From NCBI GenBank assembly GCA_964387645.1, contig CAYLYM010000003.1:1-64000 (forward strand): DNA of 64,000 nt, read 5' to 3'. Below the pieces are notes generated by a model. That model saw only the letters and a program-made list of their open reading frames with translations. It searched no databases and was not told where the DNA came from. Positions 35,458-45,199 of the stretch are shown here, piece by piece (the first letter of the stretch is position 1; every line of letters begins with the position of its first letter). The stretch comes from CAYLYM01 sp964387645 (GTDB lineage: Bacteria; Calditrichota; Calditrichia; RBG-13-44-9). The translations under genes and the position numbers were made by a program.

Positions 35458-35922
35458 TTACCAGATTGTATATGGGTGCTTCACCAGATTAGAATTGAAA
35501 TACTTTGGATCGCCAGTGACCTCTTCGCCTATCCAATCCGGAATTTCTATTGACTCATCTGGATGAGAAAGTTCTACCTCTGCCAAGATCAATCCCTTAT
35601 TAACACCTTCAAATTCATCAATTTCCCAATAATGTCCCCGATAACAAACTGTGTATCGTTTTTTTTCAATGATAGGCTGTTCGCATAATTTTTCAAGAAT
35701 TTCAACAGCTTCAGTATATGGAATCTCGTACTCATATTCCAATCGAGTGGCTAGATGCGTCAATCCTTTGATGGTTAAATAGCCTTTCTCTCCAACAATG
35801 CGAACTCGAACAATACGATCCTTTTGAGTGGACAGGTAACCCTGACGATAATGGATAGGTTCTGCCAAATTACGCCAGGCATCACCGGAAACTAAAAATT
35901 TTCTCTCAATTTCTTGTGCCAT
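35458..35922 (-). CDS. CYTH-domain protein (triphosphate tunnel metalloenzyme)
   Basis: 154 residues, a stand-alone CYTH domain. The signature EIERKFLV (ExExK) is at residues 4-11; alternating charged strands follow (RVRIVGEKGYLTIKG, EYEYEIPY, KRYTVCYRGHYWEIDEF, LAEVELSH), the eight-strand tunnel that binds triphosphates with divalent metal. Bacterial members of this size are usually inorganic triphosphatases or of unknown activity rather than adenylate cyclases. ATG start. The gene stands alone. Confidence 0.92.
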   Translation of the reverse strand: MAQEIERKFLVSGDAWRNLAEPIHYRQGYLSTQKDRIVRVRIVGEKGYLTIKGLTHLATRLEYEYEIPYTEAVEILEKLCEQPIIEKKRYTVCYRGHYWEIDEFEGVNKGLILAEVELSHPDESIEIPDWIGEEVTGDPKYFNSNLVKHPYTIW

Positions 35923-36325
35923 TGTTGATAGTTTTTAATTATATTAGGTTCCACTTTAAAAAGTTTGAATTTTTTATAAATCGAATTGTTTTTAAATCAA
36001 GTTCTCATAATTAATAAACTTTATTACAATATTTAAAAAATTATCCTATACTTTTATTCAAAAAAATATTTCACCAATAGAGTAAATATTTATAATAAAC
36101 TTTTTAAGTAAATTCAAATATATAAAAAATATGTTTTATTTACTTATGTAAAATATTTATAATTGTAAAGCTTAAATATTCGCTTTACCAGGATTTATTC
36201 ATAAAAATACATTTAACAATGATTTAGTAAATTGTTTTACAGAAAGAAACCATTTATTTTGCTGATTTTTATTTTGAATTTAAAATCATAATTTTTACCA
36301 AAAATAAATAAAGTAACAGTTTCAC
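35923..36325. other. Very AT-rich divergent intergenic region
   Basis: About 400 bases of AT-rich sequence between divergent CYTH and WbqC-like genes, with no gene. It presumably carries both promoters; no operator-like inverted repeat stood out. Confidence 0.45.
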
Positions 36326-37006
36326 ATGACAATGACTATCATTAGCGCACAACAACCGTTTTTTCTTCCTAATTTTTATTTCTTTCAGAAAATTTTTCAG
36401 AGTGATGTATTTTTAATAGCGGATCATTTGCGGTTCAGGAAACAATCACCTATTGTCCGAGCCTTATTATCAAAGAAGGCAAAAACAAAATATTTGACGG
36501 TTCCCATCATACATTCTGCAAATCCTCACCCTCATCTACCAGAAGTTCAAATATATCCAGAACAAAATTGGAAGAGAAAACATCTAAAAACTTTATTATC
36601 GCTTTATAGTAAAGAACCCTATTTCGAATATTATTTTCCATTCTTGAAGACAATATATGAAAGGGATTATAAGTATCTTTTACCTTTTTTGCAAGACCTG
36701 CTACAGATGCACTTTCATATTTTTTCTCCGAAAACAATTATTCATTCTGCTTTAAAATTAGATATTACTGATGATGAAAAATTTATTCAATGGATAAAGA
36801 AATACGAAAATCCAATTCTTTTAATTCACAAAAATGAATATTCATATTATTCAAAACATTTCCCTGACTTATCTGTTAAAAAAATAAATCAGGTGGATAT
36901 TCGGTTACCTGAAGAATTTTATCCAGAAATGCCCTTTATTATACTTCTTTTCAAAAAAGGTCCAGAGATACATAATTATATTAAAAACGAAAAAATAGAG
37001 TTATAA
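36326..37006 (+). CDS. WbqC-family protein
   Basis: 226 residues. N-terminal signature IISAQQPFFLPNFYFFQKI and DVFLIADHLRFRKQS correspond to the WbqC-like family (first residues of the type 'qp.flP...yf..i...d.fv..D...f'). Characterised relatives occur in O-antigen and nucleotide-sugar loci and are presumed to modify sugars; the biochemistry is unsettled. Here it lies 85 bases before efp rather than in a polysaccharide locus. Start is ATG at 36326 or 36332; no strong ribosome site. It seems complete. Confidence 0.75.
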   Translation: MTMTIISAQQPFFLPNFYFFQKIFQSDVFLIADHLRFRKQSPIVRALLSKKAKTKYLTVPIIHSANPHPHLPEVQIYPEQNWKRKHLKTLLSLYSKEPYFEYYFPFLKTIYERDYKYLLPFLQDLLQMHFHIFSPKTIIHSALKLDITDDEKFIQWIKKYENPILLIHKNEYSYYSKHFPDLSVKKINQVDIRLPEEFYPEMPFIILLFKKGPEIHNYIKNEKIEL

Positions 37007-37090
37007 TATAAATTTAATTAATTGCATTAATTTAAAATGAAAATTAAATTTATAATTTAATTTTTTCTTATTAGGAGGAGTTATTATTAT

Positions 37091-37654
37091 ATGAAAATCA
37101 AAGCTATACAAATTCGTAAAGGTAATATAATTAAGTACAATAACGAGCTTTACAGAGTTACAGAGTCTGTTCATGTTACTCCAGGGAAAGGACAGGCTCT
37201 AATGCAGGTCAAGATGAAACGCCTTTCTGACGGCGTTAGGGCTGATAATCGTTTTCGCCCTGATGAATATGTAGAAAAGGCAGAAATGCGAACCCGCGAA
37301 CATCAGTTTTTATATCAAGATGGCGACCTGTATTATTTCATGGATATGGAGACTTACGAGCAGATTACATTAACATCGGAAATGTTAGGAGACGATGTTT
37401 ATTATCTGCTGCCTGAGACTATTGTCCAAATTCTTTTTCATGACAATCAACCTGTGGGTTTGGAGTTACCCGGCGTGGTGGAACTAAAAGTTGTGGAGAC
37501 TCAACCAAATTTGAAGACAGCAACTATCAGCAGTTCCTATAAACCAGCGAAATTAGAAACTGGTTTGACCACTCAGATTCCCCCTTTTGTAGAAGTTGGT
37601 GATGTAATACGAATTGATACTTCCACGGGGAAATATATTGAGCGCGTTAAATAA
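37091..37654 (+). CDS. efp: Elongation factor P
   Basis: Relieves ribosome stalling at polyproline. 187 residues, three beta-barrel domains as usual. The KOW-like N-terminal domain has the tip loop HVTPGKGQAL with Lys33 in the position modified in E. coli EF-P (Lys34); no modification enzyme gene is in the window. C-terminal GDVIRIDTSTGKYIERVK is intact. TTAGGAGGAG lies upstream of the ATG. Confidence 0.97.
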   Translation: MKIKAIQIRKGNIIKYNNELYRVTESVHVTPGKGQALMQVKMKRLSDGVRADNRFRPDEYVEKAEMRTREHQFLYQDGDLYYFMDMETYEQITLTSEMLGDDVYYLLPETIVQILFHDNQPVGLELPGVVELKVVETQPNLKTATISSSYKPAKLETGLTTQIPPFVEVGDVIRIDTSTGKYIERVK

Positions 37655-37771
37655 TAGTAAATTTTTTAAATTTTTTTAGATTTAAATAAAAAAACAAGAC
37701 TATCTTTATACTTGATAAAATGAATAAATTTTATTATTTTTAAAAATGTTTAATAAAATTTAGGAGGTAGG

Positions 37772-38632
37772 ATGAGGTCCATGAAATTTGTCTCCGGAAT
37801 TATATTGATTCTTGTTTTTGTCTGTGCCTTAATGGCACAAGAAGATCCTAAAATTGAAGCTCAAAAGCTTTACAATGAAGCTTTAAGCTTGATCAAGAGG
37901 CAGCAAACGACACAGGCTATAGAGAAACTTAATCAAGCAATTGCAAAGGATCCAGATTTGGCATTGGCTTATTACCTATTGGGAATTGCTTATAACCGGA
38001 CAGGAGATGTAGCAAAAGCGGAAGAAATGTATAAAAAAGCAATTGAAAAAGATGATAAAATGATCAAGGCATACAATGCTCTTGGATTAATTTATGTTCG
38101 GAAAAAGCAATATCCTGATGCTTTAAATACCTTTAAAGCAGCTTTGGGAATCGATACAACCGATGCAAAGGCTTATTTTAATGTTGGTTATGTTTATTTA
38201 CAGCAAAAAGATTATAAAAATGCTATTAAATATTACCAGAAAGCAGTAGAAATTAAAGAAGATTATTCAAAAGCCTGGTTAAATTTGGGTGTTGCTCTTG
38301 CCCAGGAAAGCAAATATCAGGAAGCAGTAAATGCCTTTCAAAATGCTTTAAAATATGAGAAGAAGAGGACCGAGAAAGGCAATATCTATTTACGGCTGGG
38401 TGATGCGTTGTCTAAATTAGGAAAAGATAGTGAAGCCATTACCGCATATACAAATTGTATCAAATTTGCGACAAAGAGCACGATAAAAGCTGCTGCTAAT
38501 TTCGGTCTGGGTGAAATTTATAAAAAGCAAGGTAATAAACAAAAAGCCATGGTACATTATCAGGCGGCGTCCCGTGACCGAGCCTGGAAACAACCGGCAT
38601 TATATGAAATAGAAAATTTAAAAAGACAATAA
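37772..38632 (+). CDS. Exported tetratricopeptide-repeat protein
   Basis: 286 residues with a signal peptide (VSGIILILVFVCALMAQ). From about residue 28 to 280 it is built of TPR units of 34 residues with the A-L-x-Y-G-A-x-Y pattern: PDLALAYYLLGIAYNRTGDV, DKMIKAYNALGLIYVRKKQY, DAKAYFNVGYVYLQQKDYKN, EDYSKAWLNLGVALAQESKY and two more. It should be a periplasmic protein-protein interaction scaffold. AGGAGG precedes the ATG. It lies 117 bases after efp and 46 before rpsU; no specific partner can be named. Confidence 0.85.
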   Translation: MRSMKFVSGIILILVFVCALMAQEDPKIEAQKLYNEALSLIKRQQTTQAIEKLNQAIAKDPDLALAYYLLGIAYNRTGDVAKAEEMYKKAIEKDDKMIKAYNALGLIYVRKKQYPDALNTFKAALGIDTTDAKAYFNVGYVYLQQKDYKNAIKYYQKAVEIKEDYSKAWLNLGVALAQESKYQEAVNAFQNALKYEKKRTEKGNIYLRLGDALSKLGKDSEAITAYTNCIKFATKSTIKAAANFGLGEIYKKQGNKQKAMVHYQAASRDRAWKQPALYEIENLKRQ

Positions 38633-38678
38633 AAATAAATTATATTAAAACCAAATTAGAAAGGGGGTTAAGAGCTGA

Positions 38679-38879
38679 ATGATTCATGTGAAGGTTCGTG
38701 AGAATGAGCCGTTTGAGAAAGCGCTGAAACGCTTTACTAAGTCTTGCGAGAAATCGGGTCTGATGTCGGAAATCAAAAAACATCAGCATTTTGAGAAGCC
38801 AAGCGAGCGACGTAAACGCAAAGAGAATGCGGCTCGCCGGAAAATACGTAAAATGATGATGGAACAACAACAAAAGTAA
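38679..38879 (+). CDS. rpsU: 30S ribosomal protein S21
   Basis: 66 residues, short, highly basic: IHVKVRENEPFEKALKRFTK, then KSERRKRKENAARRKIRKM-like C-terminus. It helps 16S rRNA base-pair with mRNA. GGGGG lies about 14 bases before the ATG. It is followed after 8 bases by the yqeY-type gene, the usual rpsU-yqeY pairing. Confidence 0.95.
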   Translation: MIHVKVRENEPFEKALKRFTKSCEKSGLMSEIKKHQHFEKPSERRKRKENAARRKIRKMMMEQQQK

Positions 38880-38902
38880 TTCAAACTTTGCAGGAAAAAA
38901 CC

Positions 38903-39352
38903 ATGACGATTCAAGAGCGGTTACTAGAAGATATGAAAACCGCCATGAAGGCCAGCAATAAAGTGCGTTTGGAAACAATTCGTGGGCTCAGGGCACAATT
39001 GAAAAATCGGGAAATCGATTTAGGAAGACCCCTGACTGAAGATGATGTTATTCAAGTTTTGATGAACGCTGCCAAAAAACGTAAAGAATCTATCGAACAG
39101 TTTCTTGCTGTAAACCGCCATGATCGAGCTGAGATAGAAAAAAAGGAACTGGAAATTATTCAGGAATATTTGCCTGAACAAATGAGTGAAGCAGAAATTG
39201 CTAATCTGGCTGATGAAATCATCAAAACCGTTAAAGCACAGTCTATGAAAGACATGGGTAAGGTGATGGGACAAATTATGCCGAAAGTAAAAGGGCGGGC
39301 AGACGGTAGACTAGTTCAGCAAATTGTTACGAAAAAATTATCGTCTTTGTAA
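38903..39352 (+). CDS. yqeY: GatB/YqeY-domain protein
   Basis: About 149 residues. ATG at 38903 is chosen over TTG at 38888 because CAGGAA lies between them as a ribosome site. The domain is the tRNA-binding helical module also found at the C-terminus of GatB: IQERLLEDMKTAMKASNKVR near the start, VIQVLMNAAKKRKESIEQF in the middle, and MKDMGKVMGQIMPKVKGRAD-type motif near the end. Function unknown, but it is widely linked to rpsU as here. A rho-independent terminator follows. Confidence 0.92.
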   Translation: MTIQERLLEDMKTAMKASNKVRLETIRGLRAQLKNREIDLGRPLTEDDVIQVLMNAAKKRKESIEQFLAVNRHDRAEIEKKELEIIQEYLPEQMSEAEIANLADEIIKTVKAQSMKDMGKVMGQIMPKVKGRADGRLVQQIVTKKLSSL

Positions 39353-39415
39353 GTGCAAGAGATTTTCCTTACTACATTTCAATGATAAATATACAATTTG
39401 TTTTGTTTTACCTTG

Positions 39416-39444
39416 TGGGGCTTCTAAAGCCCCATTATTTTATT
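39416..39444 (+). terminator. Rho-independent terminator after rpsU-yqeY
   Basis: TGGGGCTT (39416-39423) pairs with AAGCCCCA (39427-39434) around CTA, followed by TTATTTTATT. It separates the rpsU-yqeY unit from cvpA-mutS2. Confidence 0.88.
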
Positions 39445-39473
39445 AAGGACTAAAAATCCAAGTATTTTAAAGA

Positions 39474-40079
39474 ATGAATTCACTGGATATCATTTTTGCA
39501 GTTTTTCTGGCAATTTTTGTTTTTATAGGAATTCTTCGAGGTTTTTTTCGCGAAGTCCTCGGATTGGTGGGTGTAATTGGTGGCATCATACTTGGATTTG
39601 TAGGATTCGAACCTTTTGCTTCTTTGCTAAATCGTTATTTGCCCGATATACCATCTTTTGTCTGGCCTTTTTTATGTTTCATATTAATTTTCATCGCTGT
39701 TTATCTTGGTTGTCGCCTCCTTGCCCATATTTTAAGTCGTATTAGCGAAAAGATATATTTGGGATGGCTTAATCGGTTACTTGGTGGGCTGGTTGGTGGT
39801 TTCAAAGGCGCTCTTTTCATTAGCGTTGTCTTACTATTGATTGGTTTTTTACCCGTTCAGGGAGCTTTAATTCACGTTAAAAACCAAAGCAAATTGTATG
39901 GACCATTGCAAAATTTACTGTCTGATATATATGACATTGCTATTCATTTTTCTTCCTCATCTAATGATTTCGAGAAGATTTTGAAAGAAAAAATCCAAAA
40001 GGGAAAAATTAAGACATCTGCAGAAATGTTGAAATATTTGTTTAAGGAGAAATCTGAAACGATCCATGGAAATCAATGA
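39474..40079 (+). CDS. cvpA: CvpA-family membrane protein
   Basis: 201 residues with four membrane segments. FAVFLAIFVFIGILRGFFRE and VLGLVGVIGGIILGFVGFEP match the CvpA domain start; the C-terminal 50 residues are cytosolic and charged. Known from colicin V production and purine-biosynthesis operons; its mechanism is unsettled. It overlaps the following mutS2 by 14 bases, implying translational coupling; the cvpA-mutS2 pairing is common in bacteria. Confidence 0.9.
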   Translation: MNSLDIIFAVFLAIFVFIGILRGFFREVLGLVGVIGGIILGFVGFEPFASLLNRYLPDIPSFVWPFLCFILIFIAVYLGCRLLAHILSRISEKIYLGWLNRLLGGLVGGFKGALFISVVLLLIGFLPVQGALIHVKNQSKLYGPLQNLLSDIYDIAIHFSSSSNDFEKILKEKIQKGKIKTSAEMLKYLFKEKSETIHGNQ

Positions 40080-42429
40080 AAATATCACACAATTAGAACT
40101 CACCACACTTTTCGATAAACTTCGCGAATTTATTATTTCTCCTTACGGAAATAAACCTTTCGAAGAACTTCAATTATTACACGATGCAAATGAGGTTCGA
40201 GCCAGACTCAATGAAGTCAGCGAAATGCAGGATCTCATCATCAGTGGATATCACGTTCCATTAAGCGAATTGGAAGATATTCGCCCACTTTTGAATCAGT
40301 TAGCCCCGGAAGATTCCTTTCTGGAAGCACTGCAATTAAACCAGGTGAAGGCCAATTTAGAGGCGTTTTACGAAATCCATCGATTCATTATCAACCATCA
40401 GGAATCCTGTAAAACGCTGACTCTTTATGCCCGTAGAATTCATGCACATCGTGCCATTATCAGAGAAATTGAAAGAGTGATTGATATTCGCGGAGAAATT
40501 AAAGATGACGCCAGTCCTGAATTGCGTCGAATTCGATCTGAAATTCGCCGACTGGAAAATGAACAAAAAGGTATGCTTAATCGGATTTTGAAGCGGTACA
40601 AAGAATTTTCCCAGGACGACATTATTACTTTACGAGATGGCCGTATGGTATTGGGCATCCAGCAACAATATGTGAACCGGATAAATGGTATCGTACATGG
40701 CACTTCTGGGAGTGGCGCCACCGTATTCATTGAACCAATGGAAACCCTCCGCATTAGTAATCAAATTCAAAACTTGAAAATAGAAGAACGTAAAGAGATT
40801 ATCCGCATTTTACAATTTCTTTCCGGACTGATCCGAGAAGTTCGGGAAGATATTTTGTACGGGATTGAAAATTATGGTTGGTTGGATTTTATTCATGCTA
40901 AAGCGCGTTTATCGATAGCCCTTCAAGCAGTTGCTCCTAAAGTCGTAGAGGAACCCCGTATTCGGTTAAAAAATGCCCGTCATCCGCTATTGCTTTTGAA
41001 AATGGGACATCAAAATGTGGTGCCTTGTGATCTTACGCTGGGAGAAGATTATTACACCCTTGTAATCACCGGGCCCAATGCTGGTGGGAAGACTGTTACC
41101 CTCAAAACAGTAGGGCTTCTTTTATTGATGACCCAGTTCGGAATACCCATACCGGCAGATCCAGATAGTGAAATCCCATTAATGGATAATCTCCTGGTAG
41201 ATATTGGGGATAGACAAAATCTTGAACAGGATTTAAGTACTTTTTCGGCACACATTTTACGTTTACAGGAAATTTTTACTCAGGCTAATAGTCATACTCT
41301 GGTGTTAGTGGATGAAATAGGTAGTGGAACCGATCCAAGAGAAGGAGCAGCTCTAGCAATTTCTTTCCTGCAGGAATTAACAGAACGGAAGGCACTTACT
41401 ATTGCCACTACCCATCATGGAGAGCTCAAAGCTTTTGCTTATGCTACTGAAGGTGTAGAAAATGCTTCCATGGCCTTTAATCTTGACACGTTACAACCTA
41501 CTTATCAACTCCAGATTGGTATTCCCGGCAGTAGTTATGCCTTTGAAATTGCCAGACGGTACGGACTTTCTGAATTAGTCTTAAAACGCGCTGAAGATAT
41601 TCTAGGTGCCGACAGAGGACAATTAGAAAACTTGATCTTAAAATTAAACCATTGGATTCAAGAAGTTGAAAAAGAAAGGCGCGAATTAAATGTTAAGCTC
41701 AGTGAAGTTGAAGGATTAAAGATATTATACAAGAACCAGGTAGAAAAACTGAGAAAAGAAAAAACCGAGTTGCTTCGTCAGGCTGCAGAAGAAGCTCGAC
41801 AATTGGTGGAAGAAGCGCGAACCCGTATCGAAAATGTGGTCAAAGAATTACGTAAACATCAAGCAAATAAGGAGAAAATTAAAGAAGCCCATAAAGTGGT
41901 TGGTGAATTAAAAAAATCTATTGAAGAAATTTTGAAAGAAACTTCTGAAAAAAAGAAAAGTTCTGATCGCTTGCATAAAGGAGATATAGTATGGATTGAA
42001 CATTTACGTGAGGAGGGAGAACTGCTCAGCGAACCGGATGAAAACGCTCAGGTGTGGGTATTGATTGGCAGTATTAAAATGAAGTTGGAGGCCTCTCATT
42101 TAAGAAAATTGAATAAACAACAGACCACTTCGTCTCATGTATTCAAAAAAGAAAGTGATAGGTTATGTGATCTTAAAGGTGGTGTTTTACCTGAGTTAGA
42201 CTTGCGTGGATTGGATTCCTTCGAAGCAATTCAGACTACAGACCGGTACTTAGACAGGGCGCTTGAGGAAGGATGGGAAGAAGTAAGAATAATCCATGGT
42301 AAAGGTACAGGTGTTTTGCGACGAACAATTAACCAATTTCTCAGCAAAGACAAACGGGTTGAAGAAAAACGACTGGGTAAATGGGGCGAAGGCGACACGG
42401 GTGTCACTATTGTGAAATTGAAAAAATAA
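40066..42429 (+). CDS. mutS2: Endonuclease MutS2 (recombination suppressor / ribosome-rescue type)
   Basis: 787 residues, the normal length. Domain order: MutS-like core (lever/clamp, about 1-300), ABC-type ATPase with Walker A TGPNAGGKTVTLKTVGL at about 335, signature/Walker B LVLVDEIGSGTDPREGAAL near 415 and the switch His in ATTHHGELK, a long coiled coil (about 520-630), and the C-terminal Smr nuclease domain with LDLRG at about 710 and IHGKGTGVLR. MutS2 acts on branched DNA and, in Bacillus, on collided ribosomes. The N-terminal mismatch-binding domain of MutS is absent, as expected. Confidence 0.96.
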   Translation: MEINENITQLELTTLFDKLREFIISPYGNKPFEELQLLHDANEVRARLNEVSEMQDLIISGYHVPLSELEDIRPLLNQLAPEDSFLEALQLNQVKANLEAFYEIHRFIINHQESCKTLTLYARRIHAHRAIIREIERVIDIRGEIKDDASPELRRIRSEIRRLENEQKGMLNRILKRYKEFSQDDIITLRDGRMVLGIQQQYVNRINGIVHGTSGSGATVFIEPMETLRISNQIQNLKIEERKEIIRILQFLSGLIREVREDILYGIENYGWLDFIHAKARLSIALQAVAPKVVEEPRIRLKNARHPLLLLKMGHQNVVPCDLTLGEDYYTLVITGPNAGGKTVTLKTVGLLLLMTQFGIPIPADPDSEIPLMDNLLVDIGDRQNLEQDLSTFSAHILRLQEIFTQANSHTLVLVDEIGSGTDPREGAALAISFLQELTERKALTIATTHHGELKAFAYATEGVENASMAFNLDTLQPTYQLQIGIPGSSYAFEIARRYGLSELVLKRAEDILGADRGQLENLILKLNHWIQEVEKERRELNVKLSEVEGLKILYKNQVEKLRKEKTELLRQAAEEARQLVEEARTRIENVVKELRKHQANKEKIKEAHKVVGELKKSIEEILKETSEKKKSSDRLHKGDIVWIEHLREEGELLSEPDENAQVWVLIGSIKMKLEASHLRKLNKQQTTSSHVFKKESDRLCDLKGGVLPELDLRGLDSFEAIQTTDRYLDRALEEGWEEVRIIHGKGTGVLRRTINQFLSKDKRVEEKRLGKWGEGDTGVTIVKLKK

Positions 42430-42568
42430 GAAAAAGATTAGAGAATATTTTTGCTTTGTTCAAATACTATAATATATTTATTTAAATATTACTATCTTTA
42501 AACTTTCTTGCAAAAGACATTTCCTTTCCTTATCATTTTTAACAGAGTCAAAAACTAAAGGTGAATCT

Positions 42569-43801
42569 ATGCCATTAGAAAAACTCAATAAGACTTTAAT
42601 TGAAGATGTAAGAATTTTAAAAGAGGAAGGGCGGGCGAAGGCGCCTGAAAGAATCATTGTAGACTATATTCCGCCACGGGATGGTAAAGGCCCGCGTTAT
42701 AAACTCAAAGGTGTCCTCCAGGAATTCATTCGCATGAATTCTAACAGTTATCTATCGCTTTCAAATCATCCGGAATTAATTGATGCAGCGGATGTAGCCA
42801 CCAAAAAGTTTGGCGTAGGACCCGGCGCAGTCCGTTTTATCGATGGGACTTTTGAATACCATGTTGCATTAGAAGAACGTATTGCTCGTTTCGTTAACAA
42901 ACCAGCAGCTAAAATTTTTAATTCCGCTTATACTTCCAACTGCGGTTTAGCTTTTGCTATATCCAATAAAAAGACTTATTGGATCGGTGACGAATTGAAC
43001 CACAATAGTATCATCCGCGCCATGCGGATTGCGGGCGTGCCACGTGAGAACAAGGCCATTTATGCTCACAACAACATGGATGAGCTAAAGAAATGTCTGG
43101 ACAACGTTCCTGAAGAGATGGAGCGAGTGATAATCATTTTTGATGGAATTTTCAGCATGCGTGGCGATTACGCTCCTATCGATCAAATCGTGAAAATTGC
43201 CTCACTGTATCATGAAAAATTTAAGGATGGTGTGATTACTGTGGTAGATGATTCACACGGTATTGGTGCCTATGGCAAAACGGGACGGGGTACCGCTGAA
43301 TTTACGGGAGCCGAACCGGACATTATTGTAGGAACATTTGGAAAAGCTTTTGGTGTTAACGGAGGATTTATTGCAGCCAGTTCCGAAGTGATTGAAGCTA
43401 TTCGTCAGAAAGCCGACACTTACATCTACACCAATCCGCTTAGTGTAGCCGACTGCGCCGCGGCCATCAAAGCGATTGATATAGCTGATAGCGAGGAGGG
43501 TATGAAGCGTTTAGACCATTTACATGCTCGAATCAAACAATTCCGGGAAGGTGTTGAGACACTGGGATTTGAAACAATTCCCGGCCCCCATCCGGTGGTG
43601 CCATTGCTCATCAGAGATACTCATAAGACACACCAGTTGGTTAATTATTTATTTGAAAAAGGTGTCCTGGTGGTTGGATTGACTTTCCCGGTGGTTCCTC
43701 GGGGAGATGAGACCATCCGTTTCCAGATTAATGCTGCACACACCAATGCCGATGTAGATTATGTCCTGCAAGTATTGAAAAAATTTCAGCAGAAAAACTA
43801 A
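42569..43801 (+). CDS. Glycine C-acetyltransferase / 8-amino-7-oxononanoate synthase-family PLP enzyme
   Basis: 410 residues, alpha-oxoamine synthase family. FIRMNSNSYLSLSNHPEL opens the domain, GPGAVRFIDGTFEYHVALE follows, the Asp of VVDDSHGIGAYG contacts PLP, and the Schiff-base Lys is in GTFGKAFGVNGGFIA. It condenses an amino acid with an acyl-CoA. Kbl (2-amino-3-oxobutyrate CoA ligase) is the better guess because of the R-F-I-x-G-T signature, but no threonine dehydrogenase or biotin genes lie nearby to decide. An N-terminal extension of about 55 residues precedes the core. A terminator follows. Confidence 0.88.
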   Translation: MPLEKLNKTLIEDVRILKEEGRAKAPERIIVDYIPPRDGKGPRYKLKGVLQEFIRMNSNSYLSLSNHPELIDAADVATKKFGVGPGAVRFIDGTFEYHVALEERIARFVNKPAAKIFNSAYTSNCGLAFAISNKKTYWIGDELNHNSIIRAMRIAGVPRENKAIYAHNNMDELKKCLDNVPEEMERVIIIFDGIFSMRGDYAPIDQIVKIASLYHEKFKDGVITVVDDSHGIGAYGKTGRGTAEFTGAEPDIIVGTFGKAFGVNGGFIAASSEVIEAIRQKADTYIYTNPLSVADCAAAIKAIDIADSEEGMKRLDHLHARIKQFREGVETLGFETIPGPHPVVPLLIRDTHKTHQLVNYLFEKGVLVVGLTFPVVPRGDETIRFQINAAHTNADVDYVLQVLKKFQQKN

Positions 43802-43810
43802 ATTTATTTG

Positions 43811-43847
43811 GGTGCTCATCAGAATTTTTTCTCTGATGAGCGCCTTT
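43811..43847 (+). terminator. Rho-independent terminator after the PLP enzyme gene
   Basis: GGTGCTCATCAGA (43811-43823) pairs with TCTGATGAGCGCC (43832-43844), 13 bp with one G-U type mismatch, followed by TTTC. The loop is T-rich. It lies 10 bases after the stop. Confidence 0.85.
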
Positions 43848-44006
43848 CATTAGCAATTTTGACTTGCAAAATATTACCTTCCGGGAGATAACTTCTGGAT
43901 AAAAAATGTTTTGAGAGAATCCTTTTATTCGAGTATTTAATGTTCAATACGCTTTTTTCCTGGAAATCGATAAATCAGGATTCAGAAAGAAAATCGAAAC
44001 TTTGTC

Positions 44007-44714
44007 TCACAGGTAGCTTGGTTTTTCCATGTATGGAATGGGATCTTCAATTCCAGCCATTTGAAAACCTCTCAGGCGAAGTGCGCAGCTATCGCACCGC
44101 CCGCAGGCCTGGTCTTCCCGTTGATAGCATGACCAGGTCAGATGAAATGGCGCCTGAAGTTCAACGCCTTTTTGAACAATTTCCCATTTTTTTAGATGAA
44201 TCAATGGTGTTTCAATAAAGATTTCGGTGGTAGGTTTGGTGCCCTGAGCAATGACTCGATTAAACGCCTGAAAAAAAGTTTCCCGGCAATCAGGATACCC
44301 TGAGGAATCCTCCTCTACTGCGCCAATAAAAATCTTTTTAGCATTTATAACTTCTGCCCAGCTTGCAGCAATGGAAAGTAAATGGGCATTACGAAAGGGA
44401 ACATAAGAAGTTGGGATTTCTTTTGAATTGAGATCAGCTTGAGAAACAGGAATGTTTTCATCGGTTAAAGACGATCCACCAATCATTCGCAAATAGGCTA
44501 TTGACGTTATCAAACGGCGCTCTTCTGGTACCTTGTAAAAGTCGGCAATATCTTTAAATGCCTGCAATTCTCTCTTCTCGGTGCGTTGTCCATAATTCAC
44601 ATGAAGCAGTGCCAATTCGTGGGTTTGTGCAGCAATTGCCGCTGTAACACAACTGTCTAATCCTCCGCTCACTAAAACAACGGCCAGTTCTTTTTTATTC
44701 CTACCAATCATCAT
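44007..44714 (-). CDS. queC: 7-cyano-7-deazaguanine (preQ0) synthase
   Basis: Converts 7-carboxy-7-deazaguanine to preQ0 with ATP and ammonia in queuosine synthesis; cytosolic. 235 residues. The PP-loop SGGLDSCVTA is at about residues 16-25; the zinc site is CYQREDQACGRCDSC near the C-terminus, followed by CALRLRGF. Last gene of a queE-queD-queC minus-strand operon; the gap to queD is 16 bases. Two adjacent Met codons (MMIG) leave the start open by one residue. Confidence 0.96.
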   Translation of the reverse strand: MMIGRNKKELAVVLVSGGLDSCVTAAIAAQTHELALLHVNYGQRTEKRELQAFKDIADFYKVPEERRLITSIAYLRMIGGSSLTDENIPVSQADLNSKEIPTSYVPFRNAHLLSIAASWAEVINAKKIFIGAVEEDSSGYPDCRETFFQAFNRVIAQGTKPTTEIFIETPLIHLKKWEIVQKGVELQAPFHLTWSCYQREDQACGRCDSCALRLRGFQMAGIEDPIPYMEKPSYL

Positions 44715-44730
44715 TTTTATTACGTTGTTT

Positions 44731-45168
44731 TTATTTAAATTCTTCTGTTACTTCAGCATATTCTTTTTCGGTCTCATAAACCCTCACGGTAACGGCTGTA
44801 AGATTTTTATGTGATTTTAATTTTTCTGAAAGTAGTTTTATAAAATAAAGAGCGATATTTTCAGCAGTCGAATAAAAATCTACATAGACAACTTTAAAAT
44901 CAGTATTTTTAAAAAATGTTTTCAACAGATCATCATCTTGCGAACACATAAAACTGTGATCCAGTTTATTGATGGCGGGCTGAACTATATCTCGGATTTC
45001 AAAGAAATCCAGAACTATACCATCATTTTCCGCAGGGACTCCTTCTATTTCCACGATAAGCTTGTAAGAGTGACCGTGTAAATTCCGACATCCGCTCTGA
45101 TGGTAAGGCAATCGATGACCCATTTCCCATCGAAAAGTTTGTGCCACCTTTACAGTATTTTTCTTCAT
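44731..45168 (-). CDS. queD: 6-carboxy-5,6,7,8-tetrahydropterin synthase
   Basis: Makes 6-carboxytetrahydropterin from dihydroneopterin triphosphate, the first committed step towards preQ0. 145 residues. Zinc ligands: His in MGHRLPYH and the pair in LHGHSYKL, with the catalytic Cys in SGCRNLHGH; DHSFMCS and a C-terminal ETEKEYAEV follow the family pattern. Middle gene of the que operon, 31 bases after queE. Confidence 0.95.
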   Translation of the reverse strand: MKKNTVKVAQTFRWEMGHRLPYHQSGCRNLHGHSYKLIVEIEGVPAENDGIVLDFFEIRDIVQPAINKLDHSFMCSQDDDLLKTFFKNTDFKVVYVDFYSTAENIALYFIKLLSEKLKSHKNLTAVTVRVYETEKEYAEVTEEFK

Positions 45169-45199
45169 TTAAATACGTCCCTTTTCTATTTTTCCCAAA